64,000 nucleotides of DNA from Bolinopsis microptera (Eukaryota > Ctenophora > Tentaculata > Lobata > Bolinopsidae), in the NCBI RefSeq assembly GCF_026151205.1, contig NC_087078.1, positions 13,065,118 to 13,129,117 on the forward strand, in the 5' to 3' direction. The translations under genes were made by a program, and so were the position numbers. Below are positions 63,234 through 64,000 of the stretch, piece by piece (positions within the stretch are counted from its first letter, which is position 1; every line of letters starts with the position of its first letter). The notes below the pieces were generated by a model. It had not been told where the DNA came from. It did no database searches and saw only the letters and a program-made list of their open reading frames with translations.

Positions 63234-64000
63234 GCATTGATCATGGTCAGAGAATGTTACATGTTCAAGAAGGATGGGAGGTGTAGGTTTGGAGACAGCT
63301 GCCGTTACAAGCATATAAAGAGGAACAAGATAACTACCAAAAATGATAACACATCCTCCAGAATATGTCCTCTCTTCACATCAAAGGAAGGTAAGATTTC
63401 TTACACATTTATTTTAGAACAAGATGATCGCAAGTAAGTAAGAAAGTGCAGCAACTTGTTACATACATTGTATAATGATAGTCAGTATCTTTTTCTCACA
63501 TCCAGAATGTTTTAAATTTCCTCGCAGTTCAATGTTCCCCGCCCCGCCCTGCTGTCTTTCTGGATGATCTTTTAAGCAATATTTTGTATCCTGAATACAT
63601 TGAATTTCACAATTTCAGGATGCAAAGGTGGGTGCAAAATGGCCCATGCTTTTAAGGAAGACACTGAGTTGCTTGAAATGTTCGACAATGGGATTGGCAT
63701 TATCAATATACAGATGAAAGAAATTGACAAGCTAAAACTTCAAATGGAAATGATGCTGAAGCTTGGGGAGAAAGACATGTATGATCTACCAACACCAACA
63801 CCCTCTGACACATCTACCATTTCTTCTTCCCAATATGTTAGTTTTACACAAAAAACGGGAAATCCACCATCACTAACATTTAGTTCATTTCTTGGACAAT
63901 CTGATAACTCAAGATATAAACATGAAACAAGGGCTACACCAGATGATATCTCTGAAGAATCTACCATGTCATCTAGGCTGCAAACTTTGCCAAGGTCTGA
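63234..64000 (+). CDS. CCCH zinc-finger protein, two exons visible, continues past window
   Basis: Exon 63234-63390 and exon 63619-64000 (open to the window edge) join in phase across a GT-AG intron. The first exon gives a full CCCH finger (CYMFKKDGRCRFGDSCRYKH, spacing C-x8-C-x5-C-x3-H). A second finger is built across the splice: CPLFTSKEG, then CKGGCKMAH (C-x8-C-x3-C-x3-H). Downstream is a Met/Leu/Lys-rich probable coiled coil (QMKEIDKLKLQMEMMLKLGE), then a Thr/Pro/Ser-rich segment. The acceptor at 63233 implies an upstream exon, though an ATG at 63243 is in frame. Tandem CCCH fingers usually bind RNA. The family is not identified. Its degraded copy at 7.5-9.5 kb suggests either a multicopy host gene or an element-borne ORF. 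Confidence 0.7.

Overview
The window is nuclear DNA from an invertebrate metazoan. The genes have many introns with canonical splice sites, the sequence is AT-rich, and mobile elements are dense. The gene set (RUVBL2, a mitochondrial ETF:ubiquinone oxidoreductase, a mitochondrial carrier, secreted cystatins) and the mix of LINE types would fit a cnidarian, a sponge or another non-vertebrate; the sequence alone does not fix the species. Long uninterrupted G or C tracts and single-base indels in otherwise well conserved exons suggest a long-read assembly with residual consensus errors.

Region by region: 0-9.6 kb is a mobile-element field (hAT remnant, a small inverted-repeat element, a CR1/L2-like LINE with a long ORF, a dispersed repeat, and a decayed copy of a CCCH-finger gene). 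9.97-14.51 kb is RUVBL2 (Reptin) on +. Converging on it from the - strand is a compact four-exon secreted cystatin (15.0-16.2 kb). Upstream of that lies a second - strand gene (19.0-22.7 kb) that I assemble as signal peptide, Lys-rich segment, Cys-containing segment, cystatin domain, acidic hexapeptide repeats and a 17-residue Gly/acidic repeat array. An I/R1-type LINE tail with target-site duplications sits in its last intron. 23.4-37.2 kb is mostly inverted-repeat elements, tandem arrays and a damaged - strand coiled-coil coding region. 39.0-47.0 kb carries the C-terminal two thirds of ETFDH on +, with an antisense R2/NeSL-type LINE in one intron and a 41-bp minisatellite grown from an exon-intron junction. 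48.3-51.7 kb carries the first half of a dicarboxylate-type carrier (SLC25A10-like). 52-63 kb is repeats, including a dimeric satellite array, a LINE 3' fragment, and an inverted copy of a block found at 7.0-7.5 kb. The right edge holds the start of a CCCH zinc-finger gene whose degraded second copy is at 7.5-8.1 kb.

How the genes work together: no operon-like or pathway clustering is evident. ETFDH and the carrier are both mitochondrial inner-membrane proteins and adjacent in the same orientation, but that may be chance. The two cystatin genes are evidently tandem paralogues, because they share the position and length of the VVAG-bearing exon. The most unusual locus is the elaborated cystatin gene.
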